A program made the translations under genes and the position numbers. This document shows positions 1 to 8,151 of a stretch of DNA of 64,000 nt, one piece after another. This DNA is from Bacillota bacterium. GTDB taxonomy: Bacteria; Bacillota; Clostridia; Lachnospirales; Lachnospiraceae. The first letter of the stretch is position 1. Each line of letters begins with the position of its first letter. The stretch covers positions 1 to 64,000 of the forward strand of contig JAEYFP010000030.1 in assembly GCA_023402845.1 (NCBI GenBank). Reading direction: 5' to 3'. A model generated the notes under the pieces. That model ran no database searches. It was not told where the DNA came from and saw only the letters and a list, made by a program, of their open reading frames with translations.

Positions 1-360
<360 letters not shown>

Positions 361-470
361 AAGAGAAGGAAGAGCAGTGGAAGCTGCAGGGAATTGGATG
401 GAATAAAAGAGAATTTCAGTATTCGGTTTTGAAGGTATGATGTTGGAATACAGAATTATTTTATAAATAT

Positions 471-524
471 AAAGGCTCTTGTGATTTGCACTAAATAAGT
501 GTATAATTTCGTGAGTCTTTTTTT
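471..524 (+). terminator. rRNA operon terminator
   Basis: A long imperfect hairpin has its left arm at about 473-492 and right arm at 498-518, with several G-U pairs, and is followed directly by a run of seven T (518-524). It sits about 110 bases after the 23S end, where an rrn terminator is expected. Confidence 0.7.
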
Positions 525-525
525 G

Positions 526-646
526 TTATATAGGAAATTGTTCCGAATTTCCTATATAATAAAATTTTACGCGCAGCTTCGCGCGGAACAAAAGCTGTGC
601 TGCCGAAGTAAATGATCGCGAGAGTGGGCGAAGCACACTTTTGTTC
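526..646 (+). repeat. Multi-hairpin dispersed repeat, copy 1
   Basis: Three hairpins stand in a row. The first is a 14-bp near-perfect arm pair, TTATATAGGAAATT / AATTTCCTATATAA (526-559). The second is a short GC hairpin (about 570-586, CGCG...CGCG). The third pairs GAACAAAAGCTGTGCT (586-601) with AGCACACTTTTGTTC (632-646), with one bulged base. Bases 526-593 recur almost unchanged at 58593-58660, and the first hairpin recurs in shorter form at 4001-4036. Each copy lies just upstream of a + strand gene. Confidence 0.8.
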
Positions 647-801
647 TGTTATATTTTGGAACTTTAAGAGGCATGGTAAAAAATGGATGATTAATTACCA
701 GAAAATAGTTAGTGATTACATTGACGAATTATGTAGAAAAATGTATAGTAGAACAGAAAACTATTAATCAAAAGAGATATAAATTTCTGGGGGAAATACA
801 A

Positions 802-2913
802 ATGAGAAATATTAAACTGAAAAGTATGAAAACAAAGAGTAAAGAAACAAAAAGCATGAAAACAAGAAGTATGAAAGCAAAAGGTACTAAAACAAAAGGC
901 ATTAAAACGAAAAGTATTAAAACGAAAATAACACTGGTAATTACGTTGATTTGTGTATGCTTGGGAGCCGGAATCGGTTTTTACAGTATTATTCAATCAT
1001 CTAATACCATTACGGAAAATACAACAAACCAAATGACGATTTTGGCAAAACAGGTAGGAAAGACAGTAGAGAATGCCTTGGATTCCGATTTTTCTTATTT
1101 GGAAGGAATTGTGACGGATCCGTTGATCAGTTCTGTGGATGCAGTTAAAGTGGAGCAGAAGGAATTTCTGATGTCTCTTGTAACGGGCAGAGGAGCAAAA
1201 GAAATTGGAGTTGCAGATAAAAACGGTAGAACACTGACAAGTGACATGAAAACTTATGCAGATATATCCGATGCTGATTACTTTAAAACAGCAATGTCTG
1301 GTAAGCGTTCGGTATCAGATCCGTTTGAAGATCCTGCTAATCCCGGCTCAATGATTATGCAGATTGCTGTGCCTATTTATTCGAACGGAATGATTGTGGG
1401 CGTACTCTATATGACACATGATGGCGGCTATTTATCCAGTATTACCAATCAGATCCTTTTCGGTGAAACAGGAACGGCCTATATGATTAACTCTGAGGGT
1501 ACAAATATAGCACATTTCGATATGGACAGAGTGATGAATCAACAAAATGCGATTACACAAAATGCATCGGATGCCGCTTCTGCCAGCTTGATTAATGCAT
1601 TGCAAACAGTTTTGCAGAATGGAAACGGATACAGCGTCTACGAATATGAAGGTGTAAAAAAATGTATCGGTTATTCGAACATTTCAGAGTATAACTGGCA
1701 TGTTATTGTAAGTGCTTCCTATGATGAGATGTATGCGGGGACGGAGAATATAAAATCAGGTGTTACCATCATTACATTGGCTGCAATTGTAATTTTTAGT
1801 ATATTGGGATTTTTTATTACCGGTAATTTAATTGCGCCTGTAATTCGTGTGAAGGAAGAGCTTGAAAGGATTGCTGAGGGTGATTTCTCTAAAGAGATTC
1901 CGGTTAAATTGATCAGGAAAAAGGATGAGACCGGTGTGCTTGCAAGGGCATTGAAAAAAACACAGGACTCCTTAAAGGAGGCGCTTGACAAGGTAAACAA
2001 TCAGGCGGAGCGGGTAATGTCGTATGCGAATGAGCAGAGCGTAAATGTAAAGGCTCTATTGGAGAATGTGGAAAATGTTTCTGCCACGACGGAAGAACTG
2101 TCTGCTTCTTCAGAGGAGACAGCCGCTTCTACCGCACAGATGACGACTGCGGCAAATGAAGCCCAGAAAGCAGTAGAAAATATTGCAGGCCGGGCGCAGG
2201 ATGGTGCAAGGACGGCAGCTGAAATTAGTGATCGGGCAAATGAACTTCAAAACTCTTCTATGGAGTCACAGAAAAATGCAACGGAAATGTACCACCAATC
2301 TCTTAAAACGTTGCAACAGGCGATAGAGGAGTCTAAAAAGGTTGAAGAAATTAATCAGTTATCAAATGCAATTTTGTCAATTACCTCTCAGACGAATCTG
2401 CTGGCTTTGAATGCTTCAATTGAAGCTGCACGGGCCGGTGAGGCGGGGCGAGGCTTTGCTGTGGTAGCTACCGAGATCGGTAAGCTTGCGGATGATTCCC
2501 AACAGTCTGTGAATCAGATCATGGAGGTTACGGAGGATGTCATCCGCAGTGTGGAAAATCTGAGCCGCTGTGCGACGGATATTCTTAAATTCCTTGATGA
2601 AATTGTGATGGCCGACTATGATAAGATGGTTAATACCGGAAAGCAGTACAAAGGGGATGCGGAGCATGTAAATGAAATGGTTTCTGATTTAAGTGCAACC
2701 GCACAGGAGTTGTTTGCAATGATTTCCAATATTGTTACGGCAATGGGAGAAGTTGCAATGGCAACGGAGGAATCCGCTACCGGAGCCACCACAATTGCAC
2801 AAAGCAATTCGGAGATTGCTCAAAAGACCGAAGAAGTATCAACGCTGGCCAAGGGGACGATGGAAAGTACCGAAGAACTGAAAAGTGCAGTCTCTGTTTT
2901 TAAATTAGGATAA
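802..2913 (+). CDS. Methyl-accepting chemotaxis protein, Cache-HAMP-MA type
   Basis: Transmembrane chemoreceptor signalling to CheA/CheW. ATG 802 is chosen because TGGGGGA lies just upstream; an in-frame GTG at 712 has no good ribosome site. The 703-aa product has a Lys/Thr-rich tail (residues 7-41, seven 5-residue repeats), a first membrane span at about 43-65, an extracytoplasmic dCache-like sensor at about 70-315, a second span at about 319-342, HAMP, and a long helical signalling domain. The hairpin tip is the canonical QTNLLALNASIEAARAGE followed by GRGFAVVA (about 529-550). It ends without the CheR-docking pentapeptide. CheV follows at once, so this is a small chemotaxis module. The ligand is unknown. 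Confidence 0.93.
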   Translation: MRNIKLKSMKTKSKETKSMKTRSMKAKGTKTKGIKTKSIKTKITLVITLICVCLGAGIGFYSIIQSSNTITENTTNQMTILAKQVGKTVENALDSDFSYLEGIVTDPLISSVDAVKVEQKEFLMSLVTGRGAKEIGVADKNGRTLTSDMKTYADISDADYFKTAMSGKRSVSDPFEDPANPGSMIMQIAVPIYSNGMIVGVLYMTHDGGYLSSITNQILFGETGTAYMINSEGTNIAHFDMDRVMNQQNAITQNASDAASASLINALQTVLQNGNGYSVYEYEGVKKCIGYSNISEYNWHVIVSASYDEMYAGTENIKSGVTIITLAAIVIFSILGFFITGNLIAPVIRVKEELERIAEGDFSKEIPVKLIRKKDETGVLARALKKTQDSLKEALDKVNNQAERVMSYANEQSVNVKALLENVENVSATTEELSASSEETAASTAQMTTAANEAQKAVENIAGRAQDGARTAAEISDRANELQNSSMESQKNATEMYHQSLKTLQQAIEESKKVEEINQLSNAILSITSQTNLLALNASIEAARAGEAGRGFAVVATEIGKLADDSQQSVNQIMEVTEDVIRSVENLSRCATDILKFLDEIVMADYDKMVNTGKQYKGDAEHVNEMVSDLSATAQELFAMISNIVTAMGEVAMATEESATGATTIAQSNSEIAQKTEEVSTLAKGTMESTEELKSAVSVFKLG
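820..924 (+). repeat. In-frame 15-base tandem repeat in the chemoreceptor gene
   Basis: Seven degenerate 15-base units encode the pentapeptide pattern (K/R)-(S/G)-x-K-(T/A), e.g. KSMKT, KSKET, RSMKA, KGTKT, KSIKT. The units fill residues 7-41, immediately before the first membrane span. A length that is a multiple of three lets copy number vary without a frameshift. Confidence 0.85.
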
Positions 2914-2948
2914 AGTTCATGAAAAAATTTGAATGATGATTATTTTTC

Positions 2949-2977
2949 TATGCTTTTTCACGGAGATATGATATAAT
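2949..2977 (+). promoter_or_regulatory. Extended -10 promoter before cheV
   Basis: TGATATAAT (2969-2977) is a perfect extended -10 element (TGn plus TATAAT). The matching -35 position (2949-2954, TATGCT) is poor, which is usual for extended -10 promoters. The start of transcription would be about 70 bases upstream of cheV. Confidence 0.55.
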
Positions 2978-3055
2978 AAAGCAAAATTACATGCTTGCAA
3001 AGATGAGTGATATCGTAATTCATAATATTATACAAACTACGGATGAGGTGAAGGG

Positions 3056-3949
3056 ATGGATACAAAAATCTTATTGGAAAACGGAACAAATGAGCTGGAA
3101 ATACTGGAGTTTATATTGGGAAATAATTCTTATGGCATCAATGTTGCAAAAATTCGTGAAATTATTCCTTATCAGACTGTGACTCCGGTGCCCAATTCGC
3201 ATCCCAGCATTGAGGGGATTTTTATGCCGAGGGAGACTATGATTACGGCAATCAGTCTGAAAAATGCTCTTCAAATGGGAGATTCTGAGCCGTCGGGGTT
3301 ATTTATCATTACAAATTTCAATAAGCTGGATGTGGCATTTCATGTAGATCGGGTTGTAGGCATCAATCGGGTTTCATGGACGGAGATTATCAAACCTGAT
3401 GCAACGATCAATAATGACAACGATGGTATCGCTACCGGAATTGTAAAATTTGGTGATCGTCTTGTTATTATTTTGGATTTTGAGAAAATCGTATCAGATA
3501 TCAGCCCGGAGACCGGGCTTAAGATGGCGGAAATTGATTCGCTTTCAGAACGGGAGAGAAAGGAAATTCCTATTTTGATCGCAGAGGATTCACATCTCTT
3601 AAATAAATTGATTAAGGACGCTTTACTAAAATCAGGCTATGTCAATATCAAAAGTACGGAGAACGGTCTGGAAGCTTGGAATTATATTAACCAGTGTCTC
3701 GAAGAGGGAACGGTTAAAGAAAAGGTAAAATGTCTGATTACAGATATTGAAATGCCGCAGATGGATGGACATCGTCTGACAAAACTTGTCAAGAGTAATA
3801 ATCAGTTGAGCTACATTCCTGTAGTTATTTTTTCTTCGCTTGTCAATGAGGAAATGCGTGTAAAAGGTGAGGCTCTCGGTGCGGACGCACAGCTTTCCAA
3901 ACCGGAAATCGGAAATCTTGTAAATGAATTGGATAAGCTGCTAAAATAA
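3056..3949 (+). CDS. cheV: Chemotaxis coupling protein CheV
   Basis: CheV couples receptors to CheA through a CheW-like domain and adapts through a phosphorylatable receiver domain. The 297-aa product has the CheW fold at about 15-155 and a receiver at about 172-297. The phospho-acceptor is Asp230 in LITDIEMPQMDG, and the conserved Lys is in LSKPE near residue 280. Family length is normal (about 300). ATG 3056 follows GAGGTGAAGGG directly. The gene has its own extended -10 promoter and follows the chemoreceptor gene on the same strand. No other che or flagellar structural gene is near. Confidence 0.93.
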   Translation: MDTKILLENGTNELEILEFILGNNSYGINVAKIREIIPYQTVTPVPNSHPSIEGIFMPRETMITAISLKNALQMGDSEPSGLFIITNFNKLDVAFHVDRVVGINRVSWTEIIKPDATINNDNDGIATGIVKFGDRLVIILDFEKIVSDISPETGLKMAEIDSLSERERKEIPILIAEDSHLLNKLIKDALLKSGYVNIKSTENGLEAWNYINQCLEEGTVKEKVKCLITDIEMPQMDGHRLTKLVKSNNQLSYIPVVIFSSLVNEEMRVKGEALGADAQLSKPEIGNLVNELDKLLK

Positions 3950-3969
3950 ATTTTACATAAAATAGTACC

Positions 3970-3996
3970 ATAGGGTCGGGTTGTGCTCGGCCCTAT
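3970..3996 (+). terminator. Hairpin after cheV
   Basis: ATAGGGTCGGG (3970-3980) pairs with CTCGGCCCTAT (3986-3996), with one G-T pair and one other mismatch-tolerant position and a five-base loop. It is followed by TATATTGTTATAT rather than a clean T run, so termination may be partial. It starts about 20 bases after the cheV stop. Confidence 0.55.
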
Positions 3997-4000
3997 TATA

Positions 4001-4036
4001 TTGTTATATAGAACTTTTTTATTTCCTATATAACAA
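4001..4036 (+). repeat. Dispersed repeat, short copy (first hairpin only)
   Basis: TTGTTATATAG-AA and TTTCCTATATAACAA form an inverted repeat of the same sequence as the first hairpin of the repeats at 526-559 and 58593-58627. The GC hairpin and the GGAACAAAA end are absent, so this is a partial or decayed copy. Confidence 0.6.
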
Positions 4037-4061
4037 TAAGAAAATAGAAAAGGTAAATCCA

Positions 4062-4090
4062 TTGTTTTGAATAAAAAAATATGATAAACT
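4062..4090 (+). promoter_or_regulatory. Possible promoter for the 4150 gene
   Basis: TTGTTT, 17 bases, then TAAACT fits a weak housekeeping promoter about 60 bases upstream of ATG 4150. An overlapping TATGAT at 4080-4085 has no well-placed -35, so which box is used is uncertain. Confidence 0.35.
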
Positions 4091-4149
4091 AGGATTGGAT
4101 TTATTTGATTGTAAAAATTAGTATTCGAAATTCTATGATGGAGGGGTAT

Positions 4150-5991
4150 ATGAATTCTACTGAAGAATATCTGGACGGCCTGCTGAAAGGTATGACGGAG
4201 GGGTCGGAAGAAGAGGACACGCCAATAGAAGATACACCAATCGGAGATTTGCTGCCGGATGATCTTCCTTTACAGGAATTTCCGGCAGACGAAAGCATTT
4301 CCGAGGAAGGACAGCTTCTGGAGGATGAGGATATTGCGGCTCTGTTAAAGTCCATGGGTGAGAGTAACCGTCCGCCGGAGGAAGCGCAGGATAACCTTTC
4401 TTTATTAGAGCCGGATTCTGTCATGAATGCTTTTGCCGCTAATGAGGGAGAGGCGGACACAGATGTCTTTTCCGATTCAGATATTGAGGCCGTGCCTGTA
4501 AAAGAGCCTTTTAATGAAACAGATGCCGGTTTTGAAGAAGTGCCGGGTGAGGATGCTTTTGCAGAACCGTTTCAGTCAGAAGAATTGTTTTCTGCTGATG
4601 AGAAGGTTCAAAATGAAGGAAAATTGCCTGAAGAGGGATTCTTAAAGAATGATGCCTTCTCAGACGAGGGACGGGAATTGTTATCCGGTGATGCGGATTT
4701 GTTGGATTTGCTTGCAGGAATGTCGGATGACGCTGAGCTTTCTGAGATCAGTGAACTATTATCGAAAAATGATAATCATGAAATGATAGAGCATGAAGAA
4801 GCTTCTTCGGACGATGGAGAAATGCCCGAGGAGGATTTTTTTGGCATGGATACGGAGGAAGAGCCGGACTTAGGAGATGGTGAGCAGGAAAGCTCGGACA
4901 CGGGTAGAAAAGGCAAGAAAAAGCAGAGAGTAAAAAAAGAAAAACAGGCCGGTTTCTTTTCTCGGTTATTTAACACGTTGTCTCAGGAGGTTGAAGAGCC
5001 GGAAGAGATAAAAAAGATTTTTGCTGAGGAAACAGCCCCGGAAATCGCAAGGCAGGGAGCTGCTGAGAATGAACGGATTTTAAATAAGCTGGATGAGGAA
5101 GAAGATTCTCAAAAAAAAGGGAAGAAAGCAAAAAAAGAAAAAAAAGTGAAAGAAAAGCCGGTAATGGAACCGCTGCCGCCGATAAAGAGGCTGCCGAAAA
5201 AGAAAGTGGTGCTGATTGGCATTCTCTGTTTTTCACTTGGTGTCATTATGACGCTGCTCACTTTTGCGATTCCATATTACAGCGATATGAAAAATGCAAG
5301 GGCTCAATTTGAACAGCAGAATTATGAACAGGCCTATGAACTGCTGCGAGGGCATGAATTGAACGAGGATGAGCAGCTCATGTATGACAGGTCGTTAGTT
5401 CTTTTAAAAGCAGAGAGAAAATATAATTCCTATAAAAATTATATGCTGCTTGGCATGAAGCTGGAAGCATTGAATGCGCTTATACAGGGTATTAAGGTCA
5501 CGGAGGCGCTGAGCGGGACTGCTGCGCAGCTTGGTGTGCAGGAAGAATTTGATACAATACGAAATAAAATTATTACCGAGTTGGAAACCGCATTTGCTGT
5601 CAGTCTGGAGCAGGCATTTGAATGGCTTCAGATTGAGGATAATCAGGTATACTCGAAGGAACTTGACGGTTACGTCAACGGGACCTCCCCGGAAGAGAAC
5701 GCGGAAGGGACTGCTGCACAGCCAAAGATTCCGATGGAAAATGCGGTTATAAAGGGCGAGGAAGAGGAATTTGCCCCGACTGATAATGAAACGGAAGAAG
5801 AGTCTGCTGCGGCCGCAGCACCCATAGAGAATGTGGCTCCTGAAGCAGAAAATCAGACAGAATCAACACCGGAAGCCGGAAATGACGAAAATAAATCTTC
5901 TTCCGATTCGGAAGTCGGAAGAAGTACGCAAAGTGTGGAAGAATTAAATGAAAATGTGACCTTCGATATGGAAGGGGCAGAGGGGCTATAG
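4150..5991 (+). CDS. Acidic single-span membrane protein with a TPR-like external domain, function unknown
   Basis: I do not recognise a named family. ATG 4150 is preferred (GGAGGGG five bases upstream) over an in-frame TTG at 4105. The 613-aa product has a very acidic, low-complexity part (about 1-255) rich in Glu, Asp and Ser, a strongly Lys-rich stretch (about 255-350), one membrane span (about 352-374, VVLIGILCFSLGVIMTLL), a helical domain with a TPR-like look (about 378-490, with FEQQNYEQAYELLRG) and an Ala/Glu/Pro-poor acidic tail. The basic stretch before the span suggests N-inside, C-outside. A stand-alone gene before hisH; a link to envelope or division functions is only a guess. Confidence 0.8.
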   Translation: MNSTEEYLDGLLKGMTEGSEEEDTPIEDTPIGDLLPDDLPLQEFPADESISEEGQLLEDEDIAALLKSMGESNRPPEEAQDNLSLLEPDSVMNAFAANEGEADTDVFSDSDIEAVPVKEPFNETDAGFEEVPGEDAFAEPFQSEELFSADEKVQNEGKLPEEGFLKNDAFSDEGRELLSGDADLLDLLAGMSDDAELSEISELLSKNDNHEMIEHEEASSDDGEMPEEDFFGMDTEEEPDLGDGEQESSDTGRKGKKKQRVKKEKQAGFFSRLFNTLSQEVEEPEEIKKIFAEETAPEIARQGAAENERILNKLDEEEDSQKKGKKAKKEKKVKEKPVMEPLPPIKRLPKKKVVLIGILCFSLGVIMTLLTFAIPYYSDMKNARAQFEQQNYEQAYELLRGHELNEDEQLMYDRSLVLLKAERKYNSYKNYMLLGMKLEALNALIQGIKVTEALSGTAAQLGVQEEFDTIRNKIITELETAFAVSLEQAFEWLQIEDNQVYSKELDGYVNGTSPEENAEGTAAQPKIPMENAVIKGEEEEFAPTDNETEEESAAAAAPIENVAPEAENQTESTPEAGNDENKSSSDSEVGRSTQSVEELNENVTFDMEGAEGL

Positions 5992-6046
5992 TATTTCGGG
6001 AGACCGCTTTATTTCCGGGAAATGACATTTCAGGGAGGCAGAAGCC

Positions 6047-6652
6047 ATGATAGTGATCATCGATTACGATGCGGGTAATATCAAAAGTGTCGAAAAAGCA
6101 ATGCAATATTTGGGAAGGGAAGCTGTTATTACAAGAGACAGGGATACAATCCTGAATGCCCAAAAGGTCATTCTGCCGGGTGTAGGTGCTTTTGGTGATG
6201 CGATGGACAAGATCAGGCAATATGATCTGGAGCATGTAATTCATGAAGTTGTGGAGAAAGGAACTCCTTTTTTAGGAATTTGCCTGGGGCTGCAGCTCTT
6301 ATTTGAAAAAAGCGAGGAATGTGAAGGTGTGCCGGGCTTATCTGTTTTAAAAGGGGAAATCGTCAGAATTCCGCCAGGAGAATATACAAAAATTCCTCAT
6401 ATGGGCTGGAATTCACTTGAACTTAAGAATGACGGACGTTTGTTTCGGGGGGTTGAGAATGGTTCTTATGTATATTTTGTCCATTCTTATTACTTAAAAG
6501 CATCCGATGAAACAATTGTAAAAGCAGAAACCGCATATAATACTTGCATACATGCGGCAGTGGAAAAGGACAACGTATTTGCCTGCCAGTTTCACCCGGA
6601 GAAAAGTTCAAAGGTGGGACTTCAGATATTGCAAAATTTTATAGCGCTGTGA
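6047..6652 (+). CDS. hisH: Imidazole glycerol phosphate synthase, glutaminase subunit HisH
   Basis: HisH releases ammonia from glutamine and passes it to HisF for the fifth step of histidine synthesis. The 201-aa product is full length. The class I amidotransferase triad is visible: Cys79 in GICLGLQ, His183 and Glu185 in FHPEKS. The oxyanion-strand PGVGAFGDAM is at 45-53. AGGGAGG lies ten bases before ATG 6047. hisF follows ten bases after the stop, so the two subunits are co-translated. The other his genes are not in the window. Confidence 0.97.
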   Translation: MIVIIDYDAGNIKSVEKAMQYLGREAVITRDRDTILNAQKVILPGVGAFGDAMDKIRQYDLEHVIHEVVEKGTPFLGICLGLQLLFEKSEECEGVPGLSVLKGEIVRIPPGEYTKIPHMGWNSLELKNDGRLFRGVENGSYVYFVHSYYLKASDETIVKAETAYNTCIHAAVEKDNVFACQFHPEKSSKVGLQILQNFIAL

Positions 6653-6662
6653 GGAGGAAGAA

Positions 6663-7424
6663 ATGCATACAAAAAGAATTATCCCCTGTCTGGATGTGCA
6701 TGGCGGCAGAGTTGTAAAGGGCATCAATTTTGTGAACTTAAAGGATGCCGGTGATCCGGTCGAGATTGCGGCGGCCTATGACCAGGCAGGTGCGGACGAG
6801 CTTGTTTTTCTTGATATTACTGCTTCTTCAGATGCGCGCGCCACAGTTGTGGATATGGTGCGAGCCGTAGCGGAAAAGGTATTTATCCCGTTTACAGTTG
6901 GCGGCGGTATCAGAACTGTTGAGGATTTCAAAAAGATTCTGAGGGAGGGTGCGGACAAGATTTCCATCAACTCCTCCGCAATCAATAATCCATCACTGAT
7001 TAGTGAGGCGGCTGAAAAGTTCGGCAGCCAATGTGTTGTCGTTGCAATCGATGCAAGAAGGCGTCAGGATGGTTCCGGTTGGAATATATATAAAAATGGG
7101 GGACGGATAGATGTCGGCATTGATGCGATAGAATGGGCCATGAAGGTGAATGCACTTGGTGCCGGAGAGATTCTTTTGACAAGTATGGATCGTGACGGCA
7201 CGAAGGCGGGCTACGATTTGGAGCTGACAAGACTGATTTCCGAAAATGTCGACATTCCGGTTATTGCTTCCGGCGGGGCCGGTACGGAGGAGCATTTTTA
7301 TGATGCGCTGACGGAAGGTAAAGCGGATGCAGTACTTGCGGCTTCGCTGTTTCATTATAGAGAGTTGGAAATTAACGGTTTGAAAAGCTATTTAAGTGAA
7401 AGAGGAATTTCGGTAAGGAGATAG
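6663..7424 (+). CDS. hisF: Imidazole glycerol phosphate synthase, cyclase subunit HisF
   Basis: HisF is the (beta/alpha)8-barrel that uses ammonia from HisH to turn PRFAR into imidazole glycerol phosphate and AICAR. The 253-aa product is full length. Both catalytic aspartates are in place: Asp11 (IIPCLDVHGGRVVKG) and Asp130 (VVVAIDARR). Phosphate-binding glycines are seen in TVGGGIRT and IASGGAGT. GAGGAGGAAGA precedes ATG 6663. ung follows after only five bases, so transcription probably continues into DNA repair. Confidence 0.97.
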   Translation: MHTKRIIPCLDVHGGRVVKGINFVNLKDAGDPVEIAAAYDQAGADELVFLDITASSDARATVVDMVRAVAEKVFIPFTVGGGIRTVEDFKKILREGADKISINSSAINNPSLISEAAEKFGSQCVVVAIDARRRQDGSGWNIYKNGGRIDVGIDAIEWAMKVNALGAGEILLTSMDRDGTKAGYDLELTRLISENVDIPVIASGGAGTEEHFYDALTEGKADAVLAASLFHYRELEINGLKSYLSERGISVRR

Positions 7425-7429
7425 TTCAC

Positions 7430-8107
7430 ATGGCGGCAATTGAGAATGACTGGCTTGCGCCGTTGCAGGCGGAATTTAAAAAGCCCTATTACAGACAGCT
7501 ATATGCGAAAATAAGGGAGGAATATTCCACAAGACAGGTGTTTCCGAATCCCAATGATATTTTTAATGCATTTTCCCTGACTCCGCTCAGCGAGGTGAAG
7601 GTGCTGATATTGGGACAGGATCCTTATCACGATGTAGGACAAGCGCACGGACTTTGTTTCTCGGTAAAGCCGGACGTTGAGATTCCACCGTCGCTTGTTA
7701 ATATTTATAAGGAACTGCACGATGATCTGGGCTGTTACATTCCGGACAACGGTTATCTGGAAAAATGGGCAAAACAGGGTGTCATGCTATTAAATACGGT
7801 ATTAACCGTGCGGGCGCATCAGGCTAATTCCCATCACGGGATTGGGTGGGAGGATTTTACGGATGCGGCAATTCAGATTTTAAATGAACAGGACAGACCC
7901 ATCGTCTATATGCTGTGGGGTCGGCCTGCGCAGACGAAAATTAACATGCTCAATAATTCAAGGCAGATAATTTTGAAGGCACCGCATCCAAGCCCATTAT
8001 CAGCCTACAGAGGTTTTTTTGGCTGCAGACATTTCAGTCAGGCAAATGAATTTTTAAAAAAGAATGGGCTGACGGAAATCGATTGGCAGATAGAAAATAA
8101 AAAATAA
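7430..8107 (+). CDS. ung: Uracil-DNA glycosylase, family 1
   Basis: Removes uracil from DNA as the first step of base-excision repair. The 225-aa product carries the family 1 water-activating loop GQDPYHDVGQAHGLCFSV, with catalytic Asp64, and the leucine-intercalation motif HPSPLSAYRGF, with catalytic His186. AAGGAG lies about ten bases before ATG 7430. It follows hisF so closely that the pair looks co-transcribed; the link to histidine synthesis is positional, with no known functional tie. Confidence 0.97.
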   Translation: MAAIENDWLAPLQAEFKKPYYRQLYAKIREEYSTRQVFPNPNDIFNAFSLTPLSEVKVLILGQDPYHDVGQAHGLCFSVKPDVEIPPSLVNIYKELHDDLGCYIPDNGYLEKWAKQGVMLLNTVLTVRAHQANSHHGIGWEDFTDAAIQILNEQDRPIVYMLWGRPAQTKINMLNNSRQIILKAPHPSPLSAYRGFFGCRHFSQANEFLKKNGLTEIDWQIENKK

Positions 8108-8151
8108 ATTTTTAAGTATCTTCGAATTTGACTAAGAATGTGAGGAGTTTT

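Noticed and set aside
709..996. Antisense frame with a Cys/Phe-His repeat pattern
   Set aside because: It is the complement of the 15-base tandem repeat in the chemoreceptor gene and has no ribosome site.
4101..4460. 119-aa Ser-rich antisense frame
   Set aside because: Mirror of the acidic low-complexity start of the 4150 gene (Glu/Asp codons read as Ser/Leu/Phe in reverse).
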